Shown one piece after another: positions 52,366 through 63,952 of a stretch of DNA of 64,000 bases. The stretch's first letter is position 1. The number at the start of each line of letters is the position of its first letter. A model generated the notes under the pieces. That model was not told the origin of the DNA. It saw only the letters and a program-made list of their open reading frames with translations, and did not search any database. The position numbers and the translations under genes were made by a program. Source of the stretch: Rhyacophila brunnea (Eukaryota; Arthropoda; Insecta; Trichoptera; Rhyacophilidae); contig JAGYXB010001863.1 of NCBI GenBank assembly GCA_022495005.1, forward strand, positions 62,001 to 126,000, read 5' to 3'.

Positions 52366-53309
52366 CAGGGGTGTTAATAACGTCGATCAAGAAAAGATTT
52401 TTGGTCGATCGCCAAAAATATTTAATTTGTTTATTCATAATTTGGGAGTATAATGGGATTTTATTTATTATACATATTTCTATTATCCAAATTTTTAATT
52501 AAGTATCTAATTCCAACACCATAAAACAAGACAACTTTAATGGACGAACATTTGGAATCATGTTTGAGAAATGGTTTGAGTAATTACACCTCAAATTATA
52601 CAAAAATTGTAAACACCTTACAATGTAGGATAAGTAATTCAAGCTCAGTAGCATCCGGAAGGTCAAAATTAAATGTATGTATTCAAAATAAAATATATAC
52701 AGTTATGTGGTTATGTATTCTATGTACAATGCTTTATTTAATTTTATTAGTAAGATTCTATTTTGGTTTTAAAATACATCTATTATAATATACTATACTT
52801 ATAATATCGACTGTAGAAAGGAAAAAGGACGTAACCCTCAGTTTTTTCAAAATATGTTTTATTGGATAATAACGTTGTACACGACTGAATACACTTTATT
52901 TCCAAAGTATATAAGCTGCAAATGACGATTTACTATCTAAATTTAGCTAGCAATTAAAAAAAAACAAAGTGAAATGTGAAAAACGACCTAACCATCATTT
53001 CTGTTGGTATTTCTTTAATTAACTCGATAATTAATATCAGATTAGGATTATTAAAACCAAATTATTAATTATGATGCATTTTAAGGTTGTCTATTTTTTG
53101 TATTTTGATTTTAAGTTAGACCGAAAACCTTAAAAAAAAAAGCAGTTTTTGTGCCTCCTGTAAAATTTGATTTGTGTGGATTACATCCTTTTTCCTTTCT
53201 ACGGTCGATATATATATTATATATATGTCCTTAATTTTAGAAAAAGTAGATCGCGGAGAATTTTTCTTCTCCAAAGTAGATCTTATGTAAAAAATAGTTG
53301 ACACCCTTG
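52366..53309 (+). mobile_element. hAT element, 944 bp, with transposase remnant
   Basis: Left end CAGGGGTGTTAATAACG, right end inward CAAGGGTGTCAACTATT, the common hAT terminus CAGGGGTGTCAA. Flanking ATCTATAT (52358-52365) and CTCTACAT (53310-53317) agree at six of eight positions. GTCGATC and GTAGATC motifs mark both sub-ends. A transposase-like tail is encoded at 52540-52650. Confidence 0.8.
52540..52788 (+). pseudogene. Probable C-terminal tail of a hAT transposase
   Basis: The frame reads MDEHLESCLRNGLSNYTSNY then TKIVNTLQCRISNSS. 'EHL...LR....(N)Y.P(N/D)Y.KIV...Q.Q.S' resembles the last residues of hAT transposases of the GTF2I-repeat/SCAN-type group. The bulk of the protein, including the catalytic residues and the dimerisation domain, is missing. 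The rest of the 82-codon frame (from about residue 40) is hydrophobic and probably not coding. Assignment by remembered motif only. Confidence 0.5.
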
Positions 53310-53317
53310 CTCTACAT

Positions 53318-53564
53318 AAATACGCACACAAGTCAACATCAACTCAAATAAATCTGATATAAAATGTATTCATGTGACCAATCACTTACAATCGTAAATC
53401 AGAACCATTAGAATGCAGATGTTGAACAGGTGAAATTTGATTCTTATTGTTCGAATTTGAATCCCGAGAGATACCTACCACATTGTATTGAATACTGCTT
53501 CAGTCATCTCCGTTCAGATATATACTGTCTTTTTAATCACACCTATATACTCAAGAATCAAGGA
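53318..53564. other. No recognisable feature
   Basis: AT-rich spacer. Confidence 0.4.
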
Positions 53565-53672
53565 AAATTAAATAAAATCAAAAATAAGGTAAAATAAGGA
53601 ATATAAAGAATAAGTGTAGAACATCTACGCCACGTCTGCGATGTACTACGCTTGACGTAGACGTTCCTAATA
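53565..53672. repeat. Dispersed repeat E, copy 2 (inverted relative to copy 1)
   Basis: Reverse complement matches 14511-14620, with GAACGTCTACGTCAAGCGTA near the right edge and a 9-bp extra stretch 'tacatcgcag'. Confidence 0.55.
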
Positions 53673-54645
53673 TGCACTTTTTAAATATTATTCGAATACT
53701 CCTCCAGGCATTACTATTCATATAGCGAGTTATATTGTGCTATGTTTGCAAAATATAATTGGCTACCAGCTCACCGTTCTTCAGAGTCCGTACGAAACGA
53801 GCCCTTTCACACGAGACACACGAGAATAGTGTTTTGCTTCATTCCATGTATTCTTATTCTGTCGTATCTGTAGAGGCTTTACCCAGTTCTACAACTGACA
53901 CGTTATTGACTATGCTCATGCTTAGAATATAGATAATGGCGACTGGAAAATGACAGTTATCTAGAGACCTTGAAGCTATGAGGTATGATATAGAGGTTAC
54001 AAGGGCGCTCAGCCATTTTCCAAATTATCAAACCTTTACCCTCAAAACATAGTTTAATATAACTTCATGCTATCTGCCGTGTAATAACCACTAATGTGTT
54101 TGTGCCATATAAACGATATAAATACCAACTCGTGTTTTCCTTCAACTTTTCCAATACAATATAACATGTCACATACACAATCAAACGTATGAGTATAAAA
54201 TAATAACGGGGGTGGTCGAATAATCAATAACAACTACACCCCTTATATGTCCATGCGAAAAAAGATCTTCCCAACGATGTCTTGGCCACGTGATGACGGT
54301 GTTTTTGGGGCATTGTATTGCTGGTAGTGGCAAGATTGGTCAATAGATCACTGTGCAGGGTCGCCAGGAGCAATCTCTTACAATGCCCCCATTTCATATA
54401 TTTAAGATCCTTCCCAATAAAAGAATGTTTTCATCAACATTTTACTACATATATAAAAAATCGTGAATAAAATATGGTGCCAGGCAGGCCAATGTGCTTT
54501 ATAGATTAAACTATTTATACCCTACGTAATTACGAATAAATTAATTAATAATCATGCAACTGAAGCTTCTCTCATTCTTCATCAATATTGCAACTGGTGT
54601 TTATGGTTTAAAAGAATGTACCAATAATATAATTTATTTAGTTGT
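53673..54645. other. No recognisable feature
   Basis: About 1 kb of average composition without repeats or motifs noticed. Confidence 0.5.
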
Positions 54646-54651
54646 ATCTAG

Positions 54652-54835
54652 GTAAAGTTCAGGTGGCTAAATTGGTAAAGCACTTTGACCGGAATCTGGC
54701 GGATGTGAGCTCGAGTCTCACCCGGTACCAATTTTTTTTCTAATATGTATGTTTCTAGGGTTTTCCAAATAATGTACGTTCAATAAAGAATGTCATATTT
54801 TTAAATATTGTAAAAAAAAAATAGTCACTATTTTT
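54652..54835 (+). repeat. tRNA-like repeat B, variant with CCA-like end
   Basis: Module 54656-54729: A-box-like GGTGGCTAAATTGGTAAAGC, B-box-like GAGCTCGAGTCTCAC, then CGGTACCA. Five of seven acceptor pairs can form (GTTCAGG with CCGGTAC). The family-B tail follows ('ttttccaaataatgtacgttcaataaa'), so it is a repeat, not a tRNA gene, though it is among the more tRNA-like copies. Confidence 0.66.
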
Positions 54836-55660
54836 ATTTATCATAATATATAATATCACTACGTAAAAGCAGTTAAGTAGTGGAATAAACAAAAAATACT
54901 AGTTTCGAAATAATTGAACTTTAATGTTTGTGTCAAGCAAAAATAGTTAACTAAATATTTTTTTTTCTTCTGCGGTTTATAATAGATAATCGTAGGATGT
55001 TTTTATACTATTATACAAAACACAGTGGGATATATCAGTTATCTCACTGTTGCTTTGAAGTTTAAAGACAATTTTAATAACTTTAAAAAAAACCTAGTGA
55101 ATGTAGGTGTAGCTTTCAGCAATCGATTGGCATACTTATCTCAACATTGACTATACGCGGTATATACGTTGAATATAAATATATAAAAGATTTTTCTTAT
55201 ATTATAGCATTCATATATTTCTGAACCGTTCTACATCTCTAGTCAGTTTGATTAATGTTGAACGGTGGCAGAAAACGCTCTTTTATCTTGTGAATATTTT
55301 TTTTTTGTTCACCAGTTCTGTCTTTTATTTTATACTGAGCACAATCTGAAAGAATCAAAGCAATCGCTAATGTTAGTACACGTCCATCAGCTCCTGTGCC
55401 CACCCCTGACTATTTGTTAAAAAAAATACTCTAATTAATCTACAATATTGGCATTTTTTTCTTCTTACAACATCGCTTCAATGCTATCTTAATGCTAGAT
55501 TATAAAAACACGTCAGTAACCTCGAAATTCTTCCAATAAGATATATTATAAATTAATATAATTAATATAATATAAATTATAAAAGTCGTTGAAATTCATC
55601 TATGATAACTAAAATAAAATATACAATAATCAATAACATGTATATCTCGAAATAGAGCAT
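54836..55660. other. No recognisable feature
   Basis: AT-rich, without repeats or coding motifs noticed. Confidence 0.5.
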
Positions 55661-55664
55661 TTAT

Positions 55665-55760
55665 AAAAAAAAATGTATTCGAATAATTCACAAAATTTAA
55701 GAATCTTAACATTCTTTACTGAAAACGTACGTTATATTCATAAATATTTTATGAGAGATT
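55665..55760 (-). repeat. tRNA-like repeat B, tail only
   Basis: 'attcgaataattcacaaaat', TTAAGAATCTTAACATTC and 'aaaacgtacgttat' form the family-B tail on the minus strand. It faces the plus copy at 55820. Confidence 0.58.
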
Positions 55761-55819
55761 CCCATATCATTGGGCCCTTGATTCAAGTCACAATAGCAGG
55801 TCTCCGATATTAACGAAAT

Positions 55820-55985
55820 TTCGTCGTAATTAGGTAGGGCACAAGTGGCTAAATTGATAAAGTACTTTGGTTGGAGTCCCACCCAATACCATATTTTTTT
55901 CATGTAGGTATGCTTATGTGGTGTTTCGAATTATGTATGTTAATTAAATAAATATATAATACTCGTAACTAGTAAACATTATTAT
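55820..55985 (+). repeat. tRNA-like repeat B, partly deleted copy
   Basis: Leader remnant TTTCGTCGTAATTAG, then GGGCACAAGTGGCTAAATTG, then a shortened 3' half (GGAGTCCCACCCAATACCA) and the family-B tail. The anticodon region and most of the T arm are missing. Confidence 0.6.
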
Positions 55986-57905
55986 ATATAATCCATAAAC
56001 AGCAAATCTGGGTGTAAAGTTGTTTTAATGCTTATTTAAAATTTAAGGTTTGTTATAAAAACTCGTAATCTTGTATGTAGCGACATCGTGAAAAAGCGCC
56101 AATACTCGAGAATATGCATAACATGGGTTGTTAGAAATTTTAGGCCCATACCCACGTTATAATCTATGCCTACGGAGTAATTCTCTTATCCTTTCACGGT
56201 CATCCTTTTACGCACGTGCTATCTTTTCTGGGTACTGTCATATGACGTCCCAAGTTTCAAAGTATGGTATACATACTAATCTTTGCAAGTTAATACAGGT
56301 TAATAAACAATAGCCATGTAATAATATGATGCAATACATACAGAATTATTCTAACTTGATAAACACAAGCGTGGCCTATTAGACGATCATAGTTTTATAG
56401 ACCCACGCCCGGATGTCACACACAAGACGTCAATAAACTAATCAATAATATGATATCACCAAAATGCATGAAAAGGACTACGTACATCGCGTATTTGTCT
56501 ATTATTATCAATTCTTTGTAAAGCATATATCTTATCCGCTGTACATGTACTTGCATTTCCGTTGAATAAACTCTAATGTTTTAACTTTCGTAAAAGCTTT
56601 ATTGTTTCCCGATCATCTTCTCGCCATCTAGCCTAAACTCATCCGTAAAGATAAATCACCTCACAGTTACCTTCAAGACGACGGTCTTTAACCATAACAG
56701 TTGTGAATACTACTCAGGAGTTGCACAGAAGTCCAGATTTGGTAAGGAAACAAAGGAAGGATAACACCATCATACAACATTAGATTCCTGTCAACCCAAG
56801 TTACTTGATTCTTTGCCTTTGTCTTCTTCCCTGAGGGACATAACAGTACCATGTATATTTCTGATCGGTTATTATCATATTTTTCCCAAGATTACTATAG
56901 TGTGTATTTAACCATTACCCTTACGTACCTTATTATCATCTTCACTTTAATATATTCAATAAAAGAAGCTTTTCTCTAACAAAATTTTAAATATAATTCT
57001 AAATTGACTGTGCTCTACTTAAATATAGCTCGTCTAAAATTAACAAGCCCTCTCCCCACTTATCTAAATACTGTTTTTTTTAGAAATCTCATTTTGTTTA
57101 ATTCCACCTGTCTCAAAGAGCGACTTATTACATATAAAGAAGCAAACATCGTACGGGCTCCAAATATTTTGTAATACTTCTGCCGCGCCGTAAGAAAGTT
57201 TGCTTACACGTTCAAGTCATCAAATGAAATAAGGCGAAGTCGAATGCCATGGAGGAATCGTCAACCAAATCTCTAAAATAAACATTTCGAATAATTAAAT
57301 TTAATCATTTTTTATTACTGTTTGAGGAAATAGTGTATCTTCAGGAACTGAATAATTCAACACCGCCAACTAGACGCCAGGGCTTCTGGACAACGGACAT
57401 CTGGTGCGCCGCACAGATAAATTTATTACGAATAAATACATGTTAGCGGCATGACTTCGAAAAGAGACACATAGATGGCGCTGCCCATTGACTGGACGCA
57501 GCAAGAACTATGTAGACGGATTTTTTTTAAGGTTACGATTTTTAACGGAATTTGTTATGAAAAAGATAGGCAGGATTGTAGAAAATGTGAACTCGTATAA
57601 TAAAATAAAATAATATGTAAATATTCTATGAAAACATTACGCTGAAAGTGATGATTTTTGCTTTTTTTAGCTAAAAATTAATTTAAAAAATGATGAAGTA
57701 TGACGATATTATGGAAGGGGGGGTTGAATACCATAAAATGTGTGACGTCATTTATGGACGACACTTTACCATTAAATGACCAACCACTTATAAGTTTAAA
57801 AACAATCTCTCAGGGGACCATTAAAATTGAAGTCGTTTTATCTGAATTAATCGACTGTGAATCCACATATTTAATTTTTAACTTCTCGATTACGATATTA
57901 AAAAT
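55986..57905. other. Long stretch with no recognisable feature
   Basis: 1.9 kb without repeat copies. Short frames at 56128 (61 codons) and 57700 (72 codons) show no motif. May be unique host DNA. Confidence 0.5.
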
Positions 57906-58352
57906 AATTACAAGATAAAAAGAACTTTTTATATACAACGTTTTTAAATTTTCTGTTGAATCATATAAACTTGATTTGACTAGGTTAAACGATCAAAAAA
58001 TTTTGTACTTCATAGAAATAAAACTGAAATGTCATTTTGACATTCATATTGATTTCCATAGTAACGCACGTATATATTAATAATTTAGTTGCTAGGACCC
58101 CAGACCCTTAGCAACCAATAATAGTGGACGGATTTCTTCCGAAATAACTTTTCATACAAAACAGAATTAACTGAAAATGAATTCAATTCTACTTAAAGAT
58201 GGCTAAAAGTATTAAAAATATCGTGTTCTTATGCTAAAAGTTTAAAATGTCTAGCTAGTTGGGAAGTTAGTAAAAATCGATTGCAATCCAAATTACCGGA
58301 TCAACAACCACCGGACAAATAAGAATACGACCTAATAAAAACGTTGTAAAAT
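57906..58352 (+). mobile_element. MITE family M3, uninterrupted copy
   Basis: Left end with ACAACGTTTTTAAATTTTC at 57936, right end TAATAAAAACGTTGTAAAAT. The centre has GTTGCTAGGACCCCAGAC and TTAGCAAC, a 7-bp stem. This is the shortest form and serves as reference for the split copies at 30323 and 35326. Confidence 0.75.
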
Positions 58353-58435
58353 AGGCTTCAATATCTTTATATTAAAAAGTAAATATCTAGATTATGTGTC
58401 AGTTTTATATATATTTTTATTTTATTATGTTCGAT

Positions 58436-58600
58436 CCTAAGAGGACCATAATATGACCATTATTGCTCAACTTATTAGATCCATAATACTCTGGGTCCGA
58501 ACACAGATTTAGAAATAATTTGTAAATCTTCCATACCCGGGATGCAAACCCGGGACACACGGCGTTTTCTATTTGCCATCGGTACATGAGTATTGCGCCT
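58436..58600 (-). repeat. SINE A, diverged minus copy
   Basis: On plus: TGCTCAACTTATTAGATCCA, then 'ctgggtccgaacacagattt', then CCCGGGATGCAAACCCGGGA and CACACGGCG. These are the reverse complements of SINE A blocks, with the B box changed to GGGTTTGCATCC. Confidence 0.66.
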
Positions 58601-58640
58601 GAAGATTCCGAAAGGCGTAACTCGCGTTGTTAAAGACGGT

Positions 58641-59195
58641 TTAAATGAAATAGTGGAAAAGAAAAATAATTATAATGTGTGATATAAATAATATATATAT
58701 ATATCGGCATTCATATTTGATACAGTTTACTTTGTAAATAAAATACGTAACGTATATAAACAATTTCATACGTGTCAAAAGTGTCGTTAGATTTAGAGAA
58801 ATGTATCCACATATTTTTGATAGGATTATCAGATAATCGTATGAATTATAAACCCCTGAGATTTTGTTTCTCCGTTCGGAACATCTTTCAGACCAAATAA
58901 ACTCAAAAACACACACACGCGCGCGCAAACCAATACATCGAAGAAGATCTTGTAAGTGAGTGTAGTTAATTTGCAACAACCAATCATGTAGAATTTGTTT
59001 GTACACGAAGACGTTAGAAGAAGCAGTCTTCACGCAGAAAGAGACGGGAAAGGAAGGAGTACATTTTCTTCTTCGCAGAAAAAAGTGCCCCGGTACATCC
59101 GAGGGAGGCGCAGCGATCGGATTATCGAGAAACCGGTTAATCAGAAAACCGACTCCGACTGGAAGTTCCAAAATCCAAAAATAAAAAAAGAACAA
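58641..59195 (-). CDS. Longest open frame in the window (184 codons), unrecognised
   Basis: I do not recognise this frame. Residues 1-95 come from a G+C-richer patch (58920-59190) and include FLRRRKCTPSFPVSF and a Cys-rich bend. Residues 100-184 come from AT-rich DNA and are hydrophobic and rich in Ile, Tyr and Phe (TRMKLFIYVTYFIYKVN), as any T-rich minus strand would be. On the plus strand the same patch has two overlapping frames (87 and 61 codons). A frame this long is uncommon by chance in AT-rich DNA but not convincing; no splice sites or homology support it. Low confidence as a gene. Confidence 0.15.
   Translation of the reverse strand: MFFFYFWILELPVGVGFLINRFLDNPIAAPPSDVPGHFFLRRRKCTPSFPVSFCVKTASSNVFVYKQILHDWLLQINYTHLQDLLRCIGLRARVCVFEFIWSERCSERRNKISGVYNSYDYLIILSKICGYISLNLTTLLTRMKLFIYVTYFIYKVNCIKYECRYIYILFISHIIIIFLFHYFI
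58681..58704. repeat. (AT)n run
   Basis: About eight uninterrupted AT units; a separate (AC)n(GC)n run lies at 58909-58926. Confidence 0.75.
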
Positions 59196-59199
59196 AATA

Positions 59200-59865
59200 T
59201 AATAATGTATCAGGAAATCATGACAATAACTGAGAAGTTTTTAATTCGAAAACAGTGAATTTAGGGTAGTGGTTATTTTTAATTAATGTAAGTTAGTTTC
59301 TGTTGTATTTTATCGTATTTTCAAATAAATATAATGCCTTTATAAAAATAGTATTGCTAGATTATTAGTAGTGGCACAATATTGGGCGTCACTATAAATT
59401 GTGCTATATTATTATTGAAAATTATTGTATTTTGATATAATATAATAATATATTATGCACATTTCCATGTGATCTTCCCTAAGGACTCATATTATGTATT
59501 ATAGTGAAGCAGGTTAATGTATAATAATGTAGATCATTATCTACAATGCTTAATAAAAAAATCCGAATAAGTATTGAACATTAAATTCTCTTATGTTACA
59601 TATTAATTATTATTTCAATATTAATTATTGATAACATGACATATCCGTCTTAATATCCATCTGTATTCATCACAGAACAGATAATACATAGAAATCCAAT
59701 AGGCAATATTCAATACACTACATTTTGATGCAGGGTTTTAAATGAGTGAGTGTCCTACATAAATGAAACACGCATTATGCACGTGCGATAGTGTGTGTAA
59801 TACACCAATATTAAATGAGCGTCAATGCATAAACCGAGAACAGTTGTCAGTATTTGACGTACGGC
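59200..59865. other. No recognisable feature
   Basis: Strongly AT-rich; nothing recognised. Confidence 0.5.
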
Positions 59866-59985
59866 GTATTCTTGACACGTGTTTAAGTTTATCCCAGATT
59901 ATTCCTTACTCGAGATCAGTTACCTGCTACTACTTACCCGTTAGGTATTTCAGTTCCCATTATTTCTGAGTTTCCTGATTATATT
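59866..59985 (+). repeat. Dispersed repeat S, copy 2
   Basis: Matches 47630-47775 ('gacacgtgtttaagtttatccc', CCTTACTCGAGATCAGTTAC). Slightly shorter because one 'acgttacgtat' unit is absent. Confidence 0.5.
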
Positions 59986-62140
59986 TATTACGTAATAAGC
60001 ATAAAATAAACTTAAAACTAAACATGTTGAAAAGTATTTTTTTTAGTTTTACTCCTTATATAAACGAAAACATTGAAATACTACATAAGTATAAAAATTA
60101 AAAAAAAAAAAACAGTTTAAGTACCAAATTAAAAATATAATTTTACTACCTACAAAAAAGTTAGCTCACGCGGTGAAGTAGGCACGATTTTAATAATTAA
60201 AGGCATCCCTATAAAAAGGGGATATATTATAATACATTGGTATCAAAAGTGATTATATTGTATTTAAAAAGTATACACAGCGTAGGGAATTTAATTTTCA
60301 TAATATGGCCACACTTCTTATCAAAATGCGTCCGAAAAGGTTGGCTAACTTGTCTACATGCGATGTACAATTTGATACTTTAAATTTGTTTTAACATGGA
60401 GCATGTTTTACTCATGATCTCCGACGCAAAAGCGTTACGAAAAATAGACGAAGAATAACTATAGACGCGCAGCCCGCCCCACCCCGATTACTTAGGCGCG
60501 CCGATTATTTTCATTTTACGTTCAGTAGCCTACATTCTGTGCGACGTATTGTTCGTCTGTTATTATTAATTATTTAGTTTTATCCTTGTAATTGCATAAT
60601 TTTCAGAAAAGTAATATTGTTTGAATCATTCGGATTTGGTTACTAATATATAATAAATAAATTTTCTTTCGAATTTGGACAACCAGCATTCAAAAAATCA
60701 GTAGGCAAAGCATGTTCCATGTTTAATAATTTTAGCCGTCAGGGTTTAAGTAACCATCATCTGAGGATCCCAAGGGGACGAAGCCCTCCGCGAGGCGAAA
60801 TGCGCAGAGTTTTTTTATTTTTATGTTTTTATTGTTTACTCAATTACGTGTTATCTTAAAATATTATTTTTAAAATAAGAAAATGCTTATCTTTCAAAAT
60901 ATATGCATAAAACATTGAAATTGTTATATTTATTTCGTGCTTTTCTTCTCTCCTGAATTTTTTTTTTTGCATATAGATCCTTTTTATAGGGACACTTTCC
61001 TAGTATTCTAGTATCCGGTTATTTGAAAAGTCGAATAATTCAACGTGCCTAGATTTAAGGAAGGTTTTTTGTATATTTTTTCATTTCTGCCACGTCATTG
61101 CTTTAATAGGTTTTACGCAAAAATAAAGGAAAACTCTCTGACGCGCATTTTTCTAAATAATTAACGTTCTCTTTCCTCCTGGTAATTTATGATGTATTTT
61201 CTCGGTTTCAATTTATGAGTGGATTCTCTGTGAATGTCTGATTTTTTCGTTTTTTTTTTAATAAAATCTCCCTTTCATAGACCGCCTTACAAAATACACT
61301 GTGCAAAGAACTAAACTGAATACTCTGTTTTATTCAATGTTATTATTAATAAACATTCAATACAATACATTATAATTGAAAGATTTCCAACGTATAAGAT
61401 TGTTAATTCGAGAAACCTCGAATAATTTATCAATAATTTATTATAAAAACTGTTTTGAATTTATTAATTTACTTTTTCAATACATTGCAAAGATACTCGA
61501 ATTCTTTTCATCCATTCTCATGTAATGTTCAAATATTATGTTAGATATAATCGAGTACTCTTATTATAAAAATGAAAAACAGTACATAATTAGTTACAAC
61601 GATACTAAAAATAAAATAATCAAGCTCTCAATAATTACTATAGTACATGCTTACGTATCACTTTATGTGATATTGAGTTAGAAGCGGACTTCAAAAGATA
61701 CCTTCCAATCTTAGTACCTAATATAAGTCATAACTAATATTAATTTTTACAAATCATAAAATATATAATAAATTAGTGCTTAATAATCCAAATAAACAAT
61801 TTGTACTATTTTTGTTCACGTAACTGAACGATATTTATAAAAAAAACATTATCAATATGGCAATGTGTAAAATAGCGTAATTGGCAGCATGCGTACCTTT
61901 TAATTGAAAGTAATTTGATCTTTATCCTAAGACAATCATGACGCTCATTCGTCGTAATTTAGAGAAATTTACTCTACCGCCAATTTTCGCGTACTGCGCA
62001 ATGAAAGTACTTACTTTAAAAACTGACCTTTTTATTTAAACTTAAGTTTTTAACAGATATTTTCATGAGAAATGGTTGTTAATCAATCGTGCTCTAGATC
62101 ACACATTAAAATAATTAACATATTGTTAATTTACCAAACA
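59986..62140. other. Long stretch with no recognisable feature
   Basis: 2.1 kb. 60430-60560 and 60760-60800 are richer in G+C (for example CGCGCAGCCCGCCCC) but have no coding frame. No repeat copies noticed. May be unique host DNA. Confidence 0.5.
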
Positions 62141-62142
62141 CA

Positions 62143-62250
62143 ATCGGGATTTGAACCGATGACTCTTGGCTACAGAAATAGCAATTCTCCCACTCGTTAA
62201 TGGTATGACCTAAAAATAATATCTTGGTACGTACTAAATTAGGAACTAGT
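62143..62250 (-). repeat. tRNA-like module, minus strand
   Basis: On plus: AATCGGGATTTGAACCGATG (B box GGTTCAAATCCC in reverse), then a disturbed anticodon region and GGTATGACC. The sequence to the right resembles the family-B leader (GAACTAGTTATC). The tail was not found, so it may be a solitary pseudo-tRNA. Confidence 0.5.
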
Positions 62251-62280
62251 TATCATCCAATTAGTTGTATGTCTAAATAC

Positions 62281-62862
62281 CAGTGGCGAAGGGTGGAGGT
62301 AGGCTGTTAAGATTCGCTATAAATAGTGCACACTAAACTTTTTTAGTCATATGTATTTGTTTTTATTGTACTAAGACTGCAATTTACAGATGGTGTTAGT
62401 TAGATTTTAAAAATCAATTAAACCATGCCTAAACGAACCCATAATAGTTTTGGTCTAATTTGGGCAATACGACAAAATTGTGCACACTTTTTCATTCATA
62501 GTTATTTGTTTTCGTTGGATTAAAATACATATTACACATATTGTTGGTTAATATTTTTAATTCATTAAGCCCCGCCTAAACCAAACTATAATAAATAAAA
62601 AATATTATTCTATTTATAAAATATTCAAAGTTATGTATGATTTAATTGCATAATTTTAGATATTTTATAGATAGACATGTATTTTTGGACTATTATCTAG
62701 TATGGCTTGGTTTCTCAGGGTTTAATTGAATTTTAACAACTAACCAACACCTTCTGTAAATTGTAGTCTTATTTCAATGAAAACAAATATGTATGTCTGA
62801 AAAAGTTTAATGTGCACTGTTTATGGCGGATCTTAACAGCCTACCTCCACCCTTCGCCACTG
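62281..62862. mobile_element. hAT MITE family G, reference copy with perfect 8-bp duplication
   Basis: Both ends read inward CAGTGGCGAAGGGTGGAGGT followed by AGGCTGTTAAGAT. Flanking 8-mers are identical (CTAAATAC, 62273-62280 and 62863-62870). Length 582 bp. The inside is also an imperfect palindrome. It defines the ends used to place the other six copies (22019, 26534, 31524, 39244, 49086, 50276). Confidence 0.9.
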
Positions 62863-62870
62863 CTAAATAC

Positions 62871-63036
62871 ATAGTTAAAATTTTTCGCCTCGTGTTTTAT
62901 TTTAATTGATATTATGCCCTTTTACTCATACTTGCTGATTACTACAACCAAATTAAATAAACTATATATATAAAATAATTAAGAACACTTTAAAAAATGG
63001 CATGCATATCATCTGAATCATTTTTAATATTTTCAT
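62871..63036. other. No recognisable feature
   Basis: Short AT-rich spacer. Confidence 0.4.
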
Positions 63037-63044
63037 ATATCTAG

Positions 63045-63236
63045 CAGGATTCCGCGGCAGTTTTCTGGGGGTTCTGCGAGTCAAAAAAATAATCGTCAAA
63101 TAGACCTAGACTTCGACAAATTGTGTAAAAAATGTAATTATTTTATGATATATTTTTCTAAGGATAGGATAGTGTTCCCCGAAAAAAACATATAATTCTA
63201 AGGGTTCCGTGAGTCGACAAAGTTTGAAGACCCCTG
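63045..63236. mobile_element. Short hAT-like element, 192 bp
   Basis: The right end read inward is CAGGGGTCTTCAAACTTTG, a typical hAT end; the left end is CAGGATTCCGCGG, less similar. GGGTTCTGCGAGTC and GGGTTCCGTGAGTC near the two ends are direct, not inverted. Flanks ATATCTAG and ATCTAAGG share ATCTA with a shift. Boundaries are uncertain. Confidence 0.45.
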
Positions 63237-63244
63237 ATCTAAGG

Positions 63245-63912
63245 CATCAGTTCAAAAACATTACCGAATTACTTTCAATAATCCGTCATATAAATTATTT
63301 GTAAAATGACCACTAGAATGTGCATTCGGTTATTTGATAAAGAAGTCGGAAATCATATAATATATTGAATCCATGGTTTTTAATAAAAGCGTGATAAGTC
63401 TGAAAATGACATTTATTTTTAACTTTTATATGCAATTTAAAATCTATATTTTGCATAAATTATAACCAGGGTATATCATAGAATGGAATAGGAGGGTCAA
63501 CTCTTATGGGCCTCATAATTTTAGGGGCTTCAATTTGTACAATTCATTTTTTTATGCATACTGATATAAAAACATAGTGTGAATTATTACTCTTGGAATT
63601 TTTAACCAAACCTGCGGGTGGGTGTAACAGAAAGGAGAATAATCATTTAGCGTAGTTAGTAAAAACGATTAAAAACTTTCTACGATAAATTCGATAGCGA
63701 CTAAATGGGTTGGTGCTAAAAATAATTTTTCAAATACTTTAGATTATTCTGAAATAATAACTAAATTTTCCGATGCTAACGAATGAAAAGATTTTGTTTA
63801 ATTTAAATAAACAATCGGAAATAAACCAAGAACAAAAACAGTTTTTTTTATCATAGTTTTGAATTTAAAAATGGGGACATCAAAATTACAAGTTTCTCTG
63901 GACTCACATTAT
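63245..63912. other. No recognisable feature
   Basis: AT-rich spacer. Confidence 0.45.
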
Positions 63913-63914
63913 AT

Positions 63915-63931
63915 ATCTCTCTCTCTCTCTT
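63915..63931. repeat. (TC)n microsatellite
   Basis: Eight TC units. Confidence 0.85.
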
Positions 63932-63952
63932 TTCTGTGAGTGTAACGCTGTT

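Noticed and set aside
54656..54729. tRNA gene with encoded CCA
   Set aside because: Two acceptor mismatches, a disturbed anticodon arm and the family-B tail argue against it; CCA is not encoded in nuclear tRNA genes of animals.
60515..60560. Arthropod promoter with TCAGT initiator
   Set aside because: TTCAGTAGCC followed by GCGACGTA at a plausible distance is suggestive, but such short words occur often, and no gene or transcript-like frame follows.
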